From: Lysobacterales bacterium
Lineage (GTDB): Bacteria > Pseudomonadota > Gammaproteobacteria > Xanthomonadales > SZUA-36
NCBI GenBank assembly: GCA_013213875.1
Contig: JABSSV010000266.1
Location: forward strand, 1 to 6,362
DNA: 6,362 nucleotides
Direction: 5' to 3'
Part shown: positions 1 through 6,101 of the stretch, piece by piece
How the letters are laid out: the number at the start of each line of letters is the position of its first letter
Position numbering within the stretch: the first letter of the stretch is position 1
Position numbers and translations under genes: made by a program
Notes under the pieces: model-generated
Databases searched by the model: none
Seen by the model: only the letters and a program-made list of their open reading frames with translations
What the model was told of the DNA's origin: nothing

Positions 1-336
1 GACCGCACGCTCAACGGGTCCTTTGCTGGTGGCGGGGTCACCAATCTGCTCGCATATGGCCGCAGATTCACCCTTGCGGAGCAGGCGGGCCAGGTAGCTG
101 TCTACCGCGTGGTGGGGCACACCCGCCATGGGAATGGGCTGACCATTGGATTCACCCCGGGTGGTAAGCGTGATGTCCAGCAGTGCCGCGGCCTTGCGTG
201 CATCGTCGTAGAACAACTCGTAAAAGTCGCCCATGCGAAATAGCAATAGGGTTTCCGGGTGATCGGCCTTGATGCGCAGGTACTGGCGCATTAGGGGTGT
301 ATGGCCGGCTAGGGCATCGCTGGCTGGAACTGACAT
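1..336 (-). CDS. mutS: DNA mismatch repair protein MutS, N-terminal part (runs off the left edge)
   Basis: MutS recognises mispaired or looped-out bases and recruits MutL to start strand repair. Only the first 112 codons are present; the frame is open to base 1. The visible part is the mismatch-binding domain I. It contains the hallmark MGDFYELF stretch at residues 35-42, with F38 and E40 as the Phe-x-Glu pair that stacks on and hydrogen-bonds the mispaired base. It is followed by DITLTTRG, the PMAGVPHHAVDSYLARL segment and the AICEQIGDP motif, all typical of the family. The ATG at 336-334 gives the usual short lead (MSVPASDALAGHTPLMRQYL). No good Shine-Dalgarno precedes it on the minus strand. 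The gene is divergent from pncC, with 93 bp between the two starts, so both promoters must lie in 337-429; I see only a poor sigma-70 match for mutS (GTGACT and TACGTT on the minus strand, 17-bp spacer). The ATPase and clamp domains lie outside the window. Confidence 0.97.
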   Translation of the reverse strand, partial: MSVPASDALAGHTPLMRQYLRIKADHPETLLLFRMGDFYELFYDDARKAAALLDITLTTRGESNGQPIPMAGVPHHAVDSYLARLLRKGESAAICEQIGDPATSKGPVERAV

Positions 337-344
337 CGGCGGAA

Positions 345-357
345 GTGTAACGTACAC
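345..357. repeat. Perfect 13-bp inverted repeat between mutS and pncC
   Basis: GTGTA-ACG-TACAC has five-base arms that are exact reverse complements around a three-base centre. It ends 9 bp upstream of the mutS start codon, in the divergent mutS/pncC region. Its position and symmetry would suit a small dimeric regulator site, but arms this short can occur by chance and I recognise no known operator. Confidence 0.35.
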
Positions 358-418
358 GGCTGAGCGGATGAAGTCACAGGCGCGGCCCGGGTTCTTTCTT
401 CCGCTGGCCCTAACGCAC

Positions 419-423
419 AAGGA
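419..423 (+). promoter_or_regulatory. Ribosome binding site of pncC
   Basis: AAGGA lies six bases before the ATG at 430. It favours this ATG over the out-of-frame ATG four bases upstream (426-428), which would be only two bases from the site. Confidence 0.7.
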
Positions 424-429
424 TCATGC

Positions 430-945
430 ATGTCTCTGAAAACACCTGAAATGCTCGACCAGGAAATCGCTGCTGTGGTGGAACAGCTGGCGCCGGCACT
501 ACGACGCAGGGAGTGGCTTTTGTGCACGGCTGAGTCCTGCACGGGTGGCTGGATGTCAAAGGTCTGTACGGATCAGCCCGGTAGTTCCGACTGGTTCTAT
601 GGCGGTTTTGTCTGCTACAGCTACCAGGCCAAGGAGCATCAGCTCGGGGTGATTCATGACGATCTCATAGAGCACGGTGCGGTCAGTGAGGCGATCGCCT
701 CGCAGATGGCTTTGGGCGCGCGCCGCGGCAGCGCCGCCGGGATCACGGTTGCTGCCACCGGCATTGCCGGGCCGGACGGTGGTATGCCCAACAAGCCCGT
801 GGGCCTGGTGTGCTTTGGCTGGTCAATGATTGGCGGGCGCAGCAAGACCGCCAGCGAGGTGTTCGCTGGTGATCGGGACCAGATTCGTCGGCAGACCACC
901 CTCTATGCGCTTCAGGGCGTACTGGACCTGGTTAACGACGCATAA
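430..945 (+). CDS. pncC: Nicotinamide-nucleotide amidohydrolase PncC (stand-alone CinA C-terminal domain)
   Basis: PncC deamidates nicotinamide mononucleotide to nicotinate mononucleotide in the cytoplasm, feeding NMN (for example from bacterial DNA ligase) back into NAD synthesis. The 171-residue protein is a single CinA C-terminal domain, close to the ~165 residues of E. coli PncC (YgaD). Visible motifs are TAESCTGG (33-40, with S36 as the proposed catalytic serine), GGFVCYS (58-64), HGAVSEAIASQMALGA (82-97), the glycine-rich ATGIAGPDGG (109-118), KPVGLV (122-127) and GDRDQIRRQTTLYAL (147-161). The N-terminal MoCF-like domain of full-length CinA is absent, as is normal for stand-alone PncC. 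It sits upstream of recA, a widely conserved order, but a 359-bp gap separates them, so recA probably has its own promoter. Family assignment is firm; the enzymatic role rests on characterised homologues. Confidence 0.95.
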   Translation: MSLKTPEMLDQEIAAVVEQLAPALRRREWLLCTAESCTGGWMSKVCTDQPGSSDWFYGGFVCYSYQAKEHQLGVIHDDLIEHGAVSEAIASQMALGARRGSAAGITVAATGIAGPDGGMPNKPVGLVCFGWSMIGGRSKTASEVFAGDRDQIRRQTTLYALQGVLDLVNDA

Positions 946-1148
946 TCCCCGCAGGCCCGGTATCGTCCAGTGATCCCCGGCCCGGACTGACCCGCAGTTC
1001 ACTGCGCCTCACGCGCTGGCTGCGGGGCTGCTGATAGGCTTGTTGCCGAGCTGTCCAGACCCGTTATCGTGATTTGAGAACGCCCTCCCGCACACTGTGT
1101 CCATGGATGAGACGGGGCGCTTGCTTGGGAGGCATCCGATCTGCTTTT

Positions 1149-1180
1149 GCGCTGGAAGCGCGCCGCTCGTGGGTCTTTTT
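1149..1180 (+). terminator. Possible weak terminator-like element upstream of recA
   Basis: A perfect five-base-pair hairpin (GCGCT-GGA-AGCGC, 1149-1161), or an overlapping one (AGCG-CGC-CGCT, 1157-1167), is followed after 6-12 bases by TCTTTTT (1174-1180). The gap between stem and T tract is longer than in normal intrinsic terminators, so this could be a weak pncC terminator or chance. Confidence 0.25.
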
Positions 1181-1256
1181 GTAGGACGAAATAGCGTGCG
1201 GCTGTCAGGGTAAAACGACGTCATCTTCCGGCGCCGGTTCCCGGCAGACTGCTATG

Positions 1257-1262
1257 TATAAT
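1257..1262 (+). promoter_or_regulatory. Probable recA promoter -10 element
   Basis: TATAAT is a perfect sigma-70 -10 hexamer 42 bases before the recA ATG. No -35 hexamer is visible at 16-18 bp spacing (the 17-bp position reads CCGGTT), and a TG lies directly against the hexamer rather than one base away as in a true extended -10. Transcription would start near 1268-1270 and give a leader of about 35 nt. The left half resembles a LexA half-site (CTG at 1249-1251), but the matching CAG at +10 is missing. Confidence 0.6.
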
Positions 1263-1295
1263 GTTGCCCAGGCGGAGCCATACCGCCCTTGAGTT

Positions 1296-1300
1296 AGGAG
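1296..1300 (+). promoter_or_regulatory. Ribosome binding site of recA
   Basis: AGGAG lies four bases before the ATG at 1305, within the purine run AGGAGAGGA (1296-1304). An in-frame GTG at 1311 (product starting MDENRKKAL) is spaced seven bases from GAGG (1300-1303) and is an alternative start. The ATG is preferred because ATG is the stronger initiator and E. coli RecA also has residues before the conserved DEN. Confidence 0.65.
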
Positions 1301-1304
1301 AGGA

Positions 1305-2354
1305 ATGAACGTGGACGAAAATCGTAAAAAAGCACTTACGGCTGCGCTTGGTCAGATTGAACGTCAGTTTGGCAAAGGCGCCATCATGCGCATGGGCGAC
1401 GGCTCCCAGGCAGCCAATATTGATGTCATTTCAACCGGTTCCATTACCCTGGACGTGGCGCTGGGTATCGGTGGTGTCCCGAAAGGGCGGGTCATCGAAA
1501 TCTATGGGCCGGAATCCAGTGGTAAAACCACCATGACCCTGCATGTGGTGGCGGAAGCGCAGAAGGCCGGCGGTACGGCGGCGTTCGTGGACGCGGAACA
1601 CGCGCTGGATCCACAGTATGCGGAAAAGCTTGGGGTCAACGTGGAGGACCTGCTCGTGTCGCAGCCCGACACTGGCGAACAGGCGCTGGAGATTACCGAC
1701 ATGCTGGTGCGTTCCGGTGCGGTCGATCTGGTTGTGGTCGACTCGGTGGCGGCGTTGACGCCGAAGGCTGAAATCGAGGGCGATATGGGCGACTCGCACG
1801 TGGGTCTGCAGGCGCGCCTCATGTCCCAGGCCTTGCGCAAGCTGACCGGTAATATCAAGCGTTCTAACTGCACGGTCATTTTTATTAACCAGATTCGAAT
1901 GAAGATCGGCGTCATGTTTGGCAGCCCGGAAACCACCACCGGTGGTAACGCGCTGAAATTCTATTCTTCCGTACGTCTGGATATTCGCCGTATCGGTGCC
2001 ATCAAGAAAGGTGATGAGGTGGTCGGTAACCAGACCCGCGTGAAGGTGGTCAAGAATAAGATGGCACCGCCTTTCCGCCAGGCTGAATTCGAAATTCTTT
2101 ACGGTCAGGGCGTGTCCCACGAGGGTGAACTGCTGGATCTCGGTGTGGCCAACAACATCGTTGAGAAAGCGGGTGCCTGGTACAGCTATCAGGGCGACCG
2201 AGTGGGGCAGGGCAAGGAAAATGCGCGTCAGTTCCTGCGCGAGCACCGTGATATCGCTACGGAGATCGAGCAGAAGATTCGTGAGGTCTTGCTGCCCTCA
2301 GCGCAGCCTGAGGCGACGGACACGGATGACGCGGCCGAGCCGGTCGCCGGCTAG
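1305..2354 (+). CDS. recA: Recombinase RecA
   Basis: RecA forms ATP-dependent filaments on single-stranded DNA, pairs it with homologous duplex and stimulates LexA self-cleavage. The 349-residue protein is near the 353 of E. coli RecA and complete. Features in order: N-terminal helix and polymerisation region (DENRKKALTAALGQIE), the QFGKGAIMRMGD segment, Walker A GPESSGKT (68-75), catalytic glutamate E98 in FVDAEHAL, Walker B LVVVD (142-146) followed by SVAAL, loop L1 region EGDMGDSHVGLQAR (158-171), FINQIR (193-198), the L2 DNA-binding loop GSPETTTGGNALKFYSS (206-222), then the C-terminal domain and a short acidic tail (ATDTDDAAEP) of the kind that restrains DNA binding. No key residue is missing and there is no intein. 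It probably forms a transcription unit with recX, 23 bp downstream, tempered by the hairpin between them. The upstream region has a perfect -10 but no canonical LexA box. Confidence 0.99.
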   Translation: MNVDENRKKALTAALGQIERQFGKGAIMRMGDGSQAANIDVISTGSITLDVALGIGGVPKGRVIEIYGPESSGKTTMTLHVVAEAQKAGGTAAFVDAEHALDPQYAEKLGVNVEDLLVSQPDTGEQALEITDMLVRSGAVDLVVVDSVAALTPKAEIEGDMGDSHVGLQARLMSQALRKLTGNIKRSNCTVIFINQIRMKIGVMFGSPETTTGGNALKFYSSVRLDIRRIGAIKKGDEVVGNQTRVKVVKNKMAPPFRQAEFEILYGQGVSHEGELLDLGVANNIVEKAGAWYSYQGDRVGQGKENARQFLREHRDIATEIEQKIREVLLPSAQPEATDTDDAAEPVAG

Positions 2355-2373
2355 CGCGGTCCGCCGGCGGCTG
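2341..2373 (+). promoter_or_regulatory. GC-rich hairpin at the recA/recX junction (probable attenuator)
   Basis: Bases 2341-2351 can pair with 2363-2373 in an 11-bp stem (nine Watson-Crick pairs and two G-U) around an 11-nt loop that contains the recA stop codon. The core is GCCGGC against GCCGGC. No T tract follows, so it is not a standard intrinsic terminator. It ends five bases before the recX ATG and covers the place where a recX Shine-Dalgarno should be. In E. coli a partial terminator at this junction keeps RecX much lower than RecA; a similar damping role here is inference. Confidence 0.6.
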
Positions 2374-2377
2374 AGCC

Positions 2378-2875
2378 ATGGCCTCGCAGCACACCGGGGA
2401 TTCGACCGCTGATGCGTCGGCGTCGGCTCCTGATCTGAATGAAGCGCAGGCTATCGCTCTGCGTTATTTGGGTCGCCGGGAATATGCGGCTGTGGAGCTG
2501 GTGCGCAAGCTACAGCAGCGTGACATCGAAGAGGCAACTGCCTGGCAGGCGATTGAGGCGCTACAGGCAGCCGGTCTCCAGAGTGATACCCGCTTTGCCG
2601 AGGCCTTCGTGCGGCAGCGCGTAGGCAGCTTCAATGGCCCCATCAAGATTCGCGCCCAGCTCCGCCAGCGCGGTCTGGGGGACGCGCTGATAGAGCGGGC
2701 GCTGGGCGAACAGGATACGGACTGGCATGCTCTGGCCGTTGACTGGGCCGCTCGCAAACACCGGGGTGCGCTGGACGAAAAACAGCGCGCACGACTTTAC
2801 CGGGGTGGCAGGAGCCGGGGCTTTTCCCATGACCAGATCATGCGGGCCATTGACCGGCTTCGCGATTCAGCCTGA
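2378..2875 (+). CDS. recX: Regulatory protein RecX
   Basis: RecX binds in the groove of RecA filaments and caps or destabilises them, limiting recombination and co-protease activity. The protein has 165 residues, against 166 in E. coli, and is almost all helical, as expected for the tandem three-helix repeats of the family. Visible landmarks are ALRYLGRREYAAVELVRKLQQRDI (27-50), the SDTRFAEAFVRQRV block (69-82), GPIKIRAQLRQRGL (87-100) and the C-terminal RGFSHDQIMRAIDRL (147-161). The first ~20 residues are a polar, Ala/Ser-rich extension, variable in the family. The ATG at 2378 is the only sensible start in this frame, but it has no clear Shine-Dalgarno and follows a strong hairpin, so translation is probably weak or coupled to recA. 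Position directly after recA supports the call. Confidence 0.93.
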   Translation: MASQHTGDSTADASASAPDLNEAQAIALRYLGRREYAAVELVRKLQQRDIEEATAWQAIEALQAAGLQSDTRFAEAFVRQRVGSFNGPIKIRAQLRQRGLGDALIERALGEQDTDWHALAVDWAARKHRGALDEKQRARLYRGGRSRGFSHDQIMRAIDRLRDSA

Positions 2876-2903
2876 ACAACCCTTTCAAGGCCCATTTCTG
2901 GCG

Positions 2904-2909
2904 TAAAAT
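2904..2909 (+). promoter_or_regulatory. Probable alaS promoter -10 element
   Basis: TAAAAT lies in the 109-bp gap between recX and alaS, within GGCGTAAAATTCCCG. The best -35 candidate is CTTTCA (2882-2887, spacer 16), a weak match. The predicted start near 2916 gives an alaS leader of about 70 nt that can fold into a short hairpin (GTGGGT 2918-2923 with GCCCGC 2931-2936). Confidence 0.5.
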
Positions 2910-2984
2910 TCCCGCCCGTGGGTGGACTTAGCCCGCAGACGCCTATACCTTCCATGCATTGCCAATTCTGAATGGTCCAAGCTC

Positions 2985-5621
2985 GTGAAAAGCACGCCCG
3001 AAATCCGCCAGCAGTTCCTGAGTTATTTTGAGGACAAGACCCATCGCGTGGTGCCCTCAAGTTCACTCGTGCCAGCCGAAGATCCCACCTTGCTGTTTAC
3101 CAACGCAGGGATGAACCAGTTCAAGGATGTCTTTCTCGGCGCCGAGCAGCGCAGCTATCAGCGCGCTTCCTCATCGCAAAAATGCGTTCGCGCCGGGGGC
3201 AAGCACAATGATCTGGATCAGGTGGGTTATACCGCGCGGCACCACACCTTTTTCGAGATGCTGGGCAATTTCAGTTTCGGCGATTATTTCAAGACCGATG
3301 CGATTCGCTATGCCTGGGAGTTGTTAACCGAGGTTTACGGGCTGGACCGGGACCGGCTGTGGGTAACGGTTTATCACACGGATGAAGAGGCCTACGCGAT
3401 CTGGCGTGATGACATCGGACTGGATGCGTCCCGCATTTTGCGTATCGGTGACAAACCGGGTGGCGCTGAGTTTGATAGCGACAACTTCTGGGCCATGGGC
3501 GATACCGGTCCCTGCGGGCCTTGCAGTGAAATTTTCTATGATCACGGTGCCCATATTGAGGGTGGTCTTCCCGGAACAGCAGAGGAAGACGGCGATCGCT
3601 ACGTGGAGATATGGAATCTCGTCTTTATGCAGTTCGATCGTTCTGCGGACGGCACCATGACCCCGCTGCCCAAGCCCTGCGTGGATACGGGGATGGGTTT
3701 GGAGCGTATCGCGGCGGTCCTGCAAGGCACCCACGACAACTATGCAACGGATCAGTTTCAGGCCCTGATTGCGGCTGCGGCGGCGCTTACCGGCGCCAGT
3801 GATCCCGACAGCAAGTCCCTGCGCGTGATCGCAGATCACATTCGCGCCTGCGCCTTTTTGATTGCCGACGGTGTGCTGCCGTCCAATGAGGGTCGTGGCT
3901 ACGTGCTGCGACGGATCATCCGTCGGGCCGTTCGTCATGGCTTTAAGCTGGGTCAGAAGCAGCCATTTTTCTCCCGCATGATGCCGGCCCTGGTGGAGCA
4001 AATGGGCGCTGCCTATCCGGCGCTGGTGAAGGACCAGGAGCGGATCGCCGGTGTTTTGGAGGATGAGGAGCGGCGCTTTGCGCGCACGCTGGACACGGGA
4101 CTGGGCATTCTCCAGAAGGTGATGGATCAGGCCGGTGACAAGGGCGAGATTGGCGGTGACACGGCGTTCTTGCTTTATGACACCTACGGTTTCCCCCTGG
4201 ATCTGACCCAGGATATCGCACGGGAGCACCAACTCAGCGTCGATACGGCCGGCTTTGATGTGGCCATGGCGGCCCAGAAGCAGCGTGGTCGGGATGCGGG
4301 GCAGTTTCGTCAGGCGGAACAGATCAGTGCGGAGGCGGTACAAAACCTGACCCCCACGGTGTTCCTTGGTTACGACCAGCTGGAGGCCGAGTGTACGGTC
4401 AGCGCCATCTTAATCGCCGGCGAGCCAGTGCAGGCACTTGCAGCCGGCCAGGAAGCCGTGGTGGTGCTGGAACAAACGCCGTTCTATGCCGAATCCGGAG
4501 GCCAGGTGGGTGATAGTGGCCGTCTGCATACGAGCGGCTTTAGCTTCGAGGTTAGCGACACGCAAAAGCTGGCGGGGCAGTTTTTCGGGCATGTGGGCAA
4601 GCTTGCCGAAGGAACCCTGGTGCCCGGTCAGAAGCTCACCGCCTCTGTGGACGCAGCGCGGCGTCAGGCCATTGTGCTGCACCACTCGGCCACGCATCTG
4701 ATGCACAAGGCGCTGCAGGACATTCTGGGCGATCACGTGGAGCAGCGCGGTTCGCTTGTGGCCCCGGATCATCTGCGCTTCGACTTTTCTCATCCGCGTC
4801 AGGTCACAGCAGAGGAATTGCGGAAGGTGGAAAGGCGGGTGAATGCGGATATTCGTAAAAACCCTGATGCGGTGGCGGAGCTTATGCCTTTTGATCAGGC
4901 GCTGGAGACCGGCGCCATGGCCTTGTTTGGCGAAAAGTATGGCGATGAGGTTAGGGTGCTGCGATTTGGTGATCTCTCCACAGAACTCTGTGGCGGTACC
5001 CACGTGCAGCGCATTGGCGATATTGGCCAGTTCAAAATCACTACGGAAACGGCCATTGGGGCGGGCATCCGACGGATTATCGCGGTGGCGGGTGAGCCAG
5101 CCGTTGAGGTGATGCAGGCTCAGGAACAGCAGCTGCAGCAATTGGCTTCCACTTTGAAGATTGGTGCTGATGGTCTGGAGCAGCGTTTGGAGCAACTCCT
5201 GGAGCGCCAGAAGGGTCTGGAAAAGGAGTTAGAGGCACTCAAGGCTTCCCAGGCAACCTCAGGAAGCGATGCGCTGTTGCAGCAGGCACAAAGCCTTGGG
5301 GAAATAAAGCTTTTGGCCGTGGCTGTGGATGGTATCGATGGCGGTCAGCTGCGCGACAGTGTGGATCATCTTAAAGACCGACTCGGCTCGGCGCTGGTGG
5401 TGTTGGCATCGGTCGATGGTGAGAAGGTACGTTTGGCGGCCGGGGTGACACCTGACCTGACGGCTCGGATTAAGGCGGGCGATCTGGTAAACTTCGTAGC
5501 GACGCAGGTTGGTGGTCGAGGCGGGGGGCGTCCTGACTTTGCCCAGGCCGGCGGCAACCAGCCCGAAGCGCTCGCAGAAGCGCTGACTTCGGTCAAAGGC
5601 TGGGTAGAGGATAAGTTATAG
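2985..5621 (+). CDS. alaS: Alanine--tRNA ligase
   Basis: AlaRS charges tRNA-Ala with alanine in the cytoplasm and hydrolyses mischarged Ser/Gly-tRNA-Ala. From the GTG at 2985 the protein has 878 residues (E. coli 876) and begins MKSTPEIRQQFLSYF, matching the family. The frame stays open upstream to a GTG at 2922, but the extra 21 residues (MDLARRRLYLP...) match nothing in the family and start inside the likely leader hairpin. Domains: class II catalytic core with motif 1 region (~24-47), motif 2 in FFEMLGNFSFGDYF (~89-102) and motif 3 VDTGMGLERIAAVLQ (~233-247); tRNA-recognition helix RGYVLRRIIRRAVRHG (304-319); editing domain with AESGGQVGD (502-510) and the zinc/catalytic set H567, H571 (HSATH) and C669, H673 (CGGTH), equivalent to E. 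coli H564, H568, C666, H670; a Gln/Glu/Leu-rich coiled-coil (~709-758); and C-Ala ending in GGRGGGRPDFAQAGG (843-857). All key residues are intact. The Shine-Dalgarno is weak. Confidence 0.98.
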   Translation: MKSTPEIRQQFLSYFEDKTHRVVPSSSLVPAEDPTLLFTNAGMNQFKDVFLGAEQRSYQRASSSQKCVRAGGKHNDLDQVGYTARHHTFFEMLGNFSFGDYFKTDAIRYAWELLTEVYGLDRDRLWVTVYHTDEEAYAIWRDDIGLDASRILRIGDKPGGAEFDSDNFWAMGDTGPCGPCSEIFYDHGAHIEGGLPGTAEEDGDRYVEIWNLVFMQFDRSADGTMTPLPKPCVDTGMGLERIAAVLQGTHDNYATDQFQALIAAAAALTGASDPDSKSLRVIADHIRACAFLIADGVLPSNEGRGYVLRRIIRRAVRHGFKLGQKQPFFSRMMPALVEQMGAAYPALVKDQERIAGVLEDEERRFARTLDTGLGILQKVMDQAGDKGEIGGDTAFLLYDTYGFPLDLTQDIAREHQLSVDTAGFDVAMAAQKQRGRDAGQFRQAEQISAEAVQNLTPTVFLGYDQLEAECTVSAILIAGEPVQALAAGQEAVVVLEQTPFYAESGGQVGDSGRLHTSGFSFEVSDTQKLAGQFFGHVGKLAEGTLVPGQKLTASVDAARRQAIVLHHSATHLMHKALQDILGDHVEQRGSLVAPDHLRFDFSHPRQVTAEELRKVERRVNADIRKNPDAVAELMPFDQALETGAMALFGEKYGDEVRVLRFGDLSTELCGGTHVQRIGDIGQFKITTETAIGAGIRRIIAVAGEPAVEVMQAQEQQLQQLASTLKIGADGLEQRLEQLLERQKGLEKELEALKASQATSGSDALLQQAQSLGEIKLLAVAVDGIDGGQLRDSVDHLKDRLGSALVVLASVDGEKVRLAAGVTPDLTARIKAGDLVNFVATQVGGRGGGRPDFAQAGGNQPEALAEALTSVKGWVEDKL

Positions 5622-5646
5622 AATAATAAGCAGAAATAACGTGTCG

Positions 5647-5668
5647 CAAAGGTTGAGCGGGTCCTTTG
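5647..5668. repeat. Inverted repeat between alaS and csrA
   Basis: CAAAGG (5647-5652) and CCTTTG (5663-5668) are exact reverse complements around a 10-nt centre. No T tract follows on either strand, so it is not an intrinsic terminator, and alaS transcription could read into csrA, as happens in E. coli. Function unknown. Confidence 0.4.
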
Positions 5669-5679
5669 ATAGGCGCAAG

Positions 5680-5744
5680 GGAAAAGTCATGTGGGTGCTA
5701 CCGCAGGGCTTTGCTTAAGGACTGAATGGCCCGGGGCCAAAGGA
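5680..5744 (+). promoter_or_regulatory. csrA leader with three GGA motifs and a hairpin (candidate CsrA autoregulatory sites)
   Basis: GGA, the core of CsrA binding sites, occurs at 5680-5682 (CAAGGGAAA), 5719-5721 (TTAAGGACT) and 5742-5744 (CAAAGGAAGG), the last overlapping the csrA Shine-Dalgarno. A perfect dyad, TGGCC-CGG-GGCCA (5727-5739 including its loop), lies between the second and third motifs, just before the ribosome site. E. coli CsrA represses its own translation through several such sites; the same control here is inferred from motif and layout only. Confidence 0.5.
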
Positions 5745-5747
5745 AGG
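5741..5747 (+). promoter_or_regulatory. Ribosome binding site of csrA
   Basis: AGGAAGG lies five bases before the ATG at 5753. It fixes the start there rather than at the in-frame ATG 5726, which falls in the leader hairpin and would add nine residues never seen before the invariant MLILTRR of CsrA. Confidence 0.8.
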
Positions 5748-5752
5748 CATTC

Positions 5753-5947
5753 ATGCTCATACTCACCAGACGAGTAGGGGAAAAGCTCGTTATCGGCGAG
5801 AAAGTGACGGTTACCGTTTTGGGTGTTAAAGGTAATCAGATTCGAATCGGTATTGATGCACCGCCAGACGTGCAGGTGCATCGGGAAGAGATCTTTCAAC
5901 GTATTCTGGCAGAAAGAGACGACGAAAGCCCTGTCGGTAACGGCTGA
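5753..5947 (+). CDS. csrA: Carbon storage regulator CsrA (RsmA)
   Basis: CsrA is a small homodimeric RNA-binding protein that binds GGA motifs in mRNA leaders, usually blocking ribosome access, and controls carbon flux, motility and biofilm formation. The 64-residue protein (E. coli 61) starts MLILTRRVGE. It keeps the RNA-contact residues L4, R6 and R7 in strand beta-1 and R44 in VHREEI. The core GVKGNQIRIGIDAP (24-37) and the helix HREEIFQRILAE (43-54) are typical; the acidic tail RDDESPVGNG is the variable end. It lies 131 bp after alaS without an obvious terminator between them, the same arrangement as E. coli, and its leader carries GGA motifs suggesting self-control. No small RNA antagonist (CsrB/C-like, with many GGA hairpins) is visible in this window. 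Confidence 0.98.
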   Translation: MLILTRRVGEKLVIGEKVTVTVLGVKGNQIRIGIDAPPDVQVHREEIFQRILAERDDESPVGNG

Positions 5948-6101
5948 ATTCAACGTTTTTATCTTGTGGTGAAACACCGTCGGGGGTAGACTTGCGGCCT
6001 GCTGTTGAGCGGGCTGTGTCTCTTGCGCCAAGGCGGTCTTACGCGGTGCCCGCAGTGGCTTGTCACAGACTAAGCTATCGCAGGAACGTATGACAAAATT
6101 T

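Larger units (their letters stand above)
946..1304. other. Non-coding region between pncC and recA
   Basis: This 359-bp stretch contains no open frame resembling a protein I recognise. It holds several small dyads: CGCAG-TTCA-CTGCG at 993-1006, an alternative pairing of CCCGCAG (991-997) with CTGCGGG (1020-1026), and GCGCT-GGA-AGCGC at 1149-1161. A TCTTTTT tract lies at 1174-1180. None of the hairpins directly abuts the T tract, so there is no clean intrinsic terminator for pncC. The 3' end carries the recA promoter and ribosome binding site. I searched for CTG-N10-CAG (the gammaproteobacterial LexA core) at every CTG and found none. Confidence 0.7.

Noticed and set aside
1009..1224. 71-codon minus-strand open frame in the pncC-recA gap
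   Set aside because: No recognisable domain and an unremarkable composition; frames of this length occur by chance in GC-rich DNA.
1249..1264. LexA box at the recA promoter
   Set aside because: Only the CTG half is present; the base triplet at +10 is TGT, not CAG, so I did not annotate it as an SOS box.
1431..2246. 271-codon open frame on the minus strand opposite recA
   Set aside because: It lies wholly within recA, is rich in His/Arg as expected of an antisense reading of GC-biased codons, and shows no recognisable domain.
2922..2984. N-terminal extension of alaS from the upstream GTG
   Set aside because: The added residues do not resemble any AlaRS N-terminus, and the family start MKSTPEIRQ begins at 2985.
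3324..4343. 339-codon open frame on the minus strand opposite alaS
   Set aside because: Antisense shadow of alaS codon bias. No family motif, and the alaS reading contains intact catalytic motifs over the same bases.
4410..5195. 261-codon open frame on the minus strand opposite the alaS editing domain
   Set aside because: Same reason: the alaS frame carries the HxxxH and CxxxH editing motifs here, and the antisense product is low-complexity and His/Leu/Gln-rich.
5726..5752. Nine-residue N-terminal extension of CsrA from ATG 5726
   Set aside because: CsrA begins at MLILTRR throughout the family. A strong ribosome site serves ATG 5753, and ATG 5726 lies in a hairpin.
5968..5978. GGTG-AAA-CACC hairpin after csrA considered as a terminator
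   Set aside because: Only four base pairs and no T tract follows on either strand.
5687..6031. 114-codon minus-strand open frame across csrA
   Set aside because: It overlaps all of csrA, a certain gene, and has no family resemblance.
6060..6096. TTGTCA / TGACAA inverted pair before the tRNA, considered as a promoter or operator
   Set aside because: TTGTCA resembles a -35, but the sequence 17 bp downstream is GGAACG, not a -10; the six-base pair with a 25-bp gap is compatible with chance.
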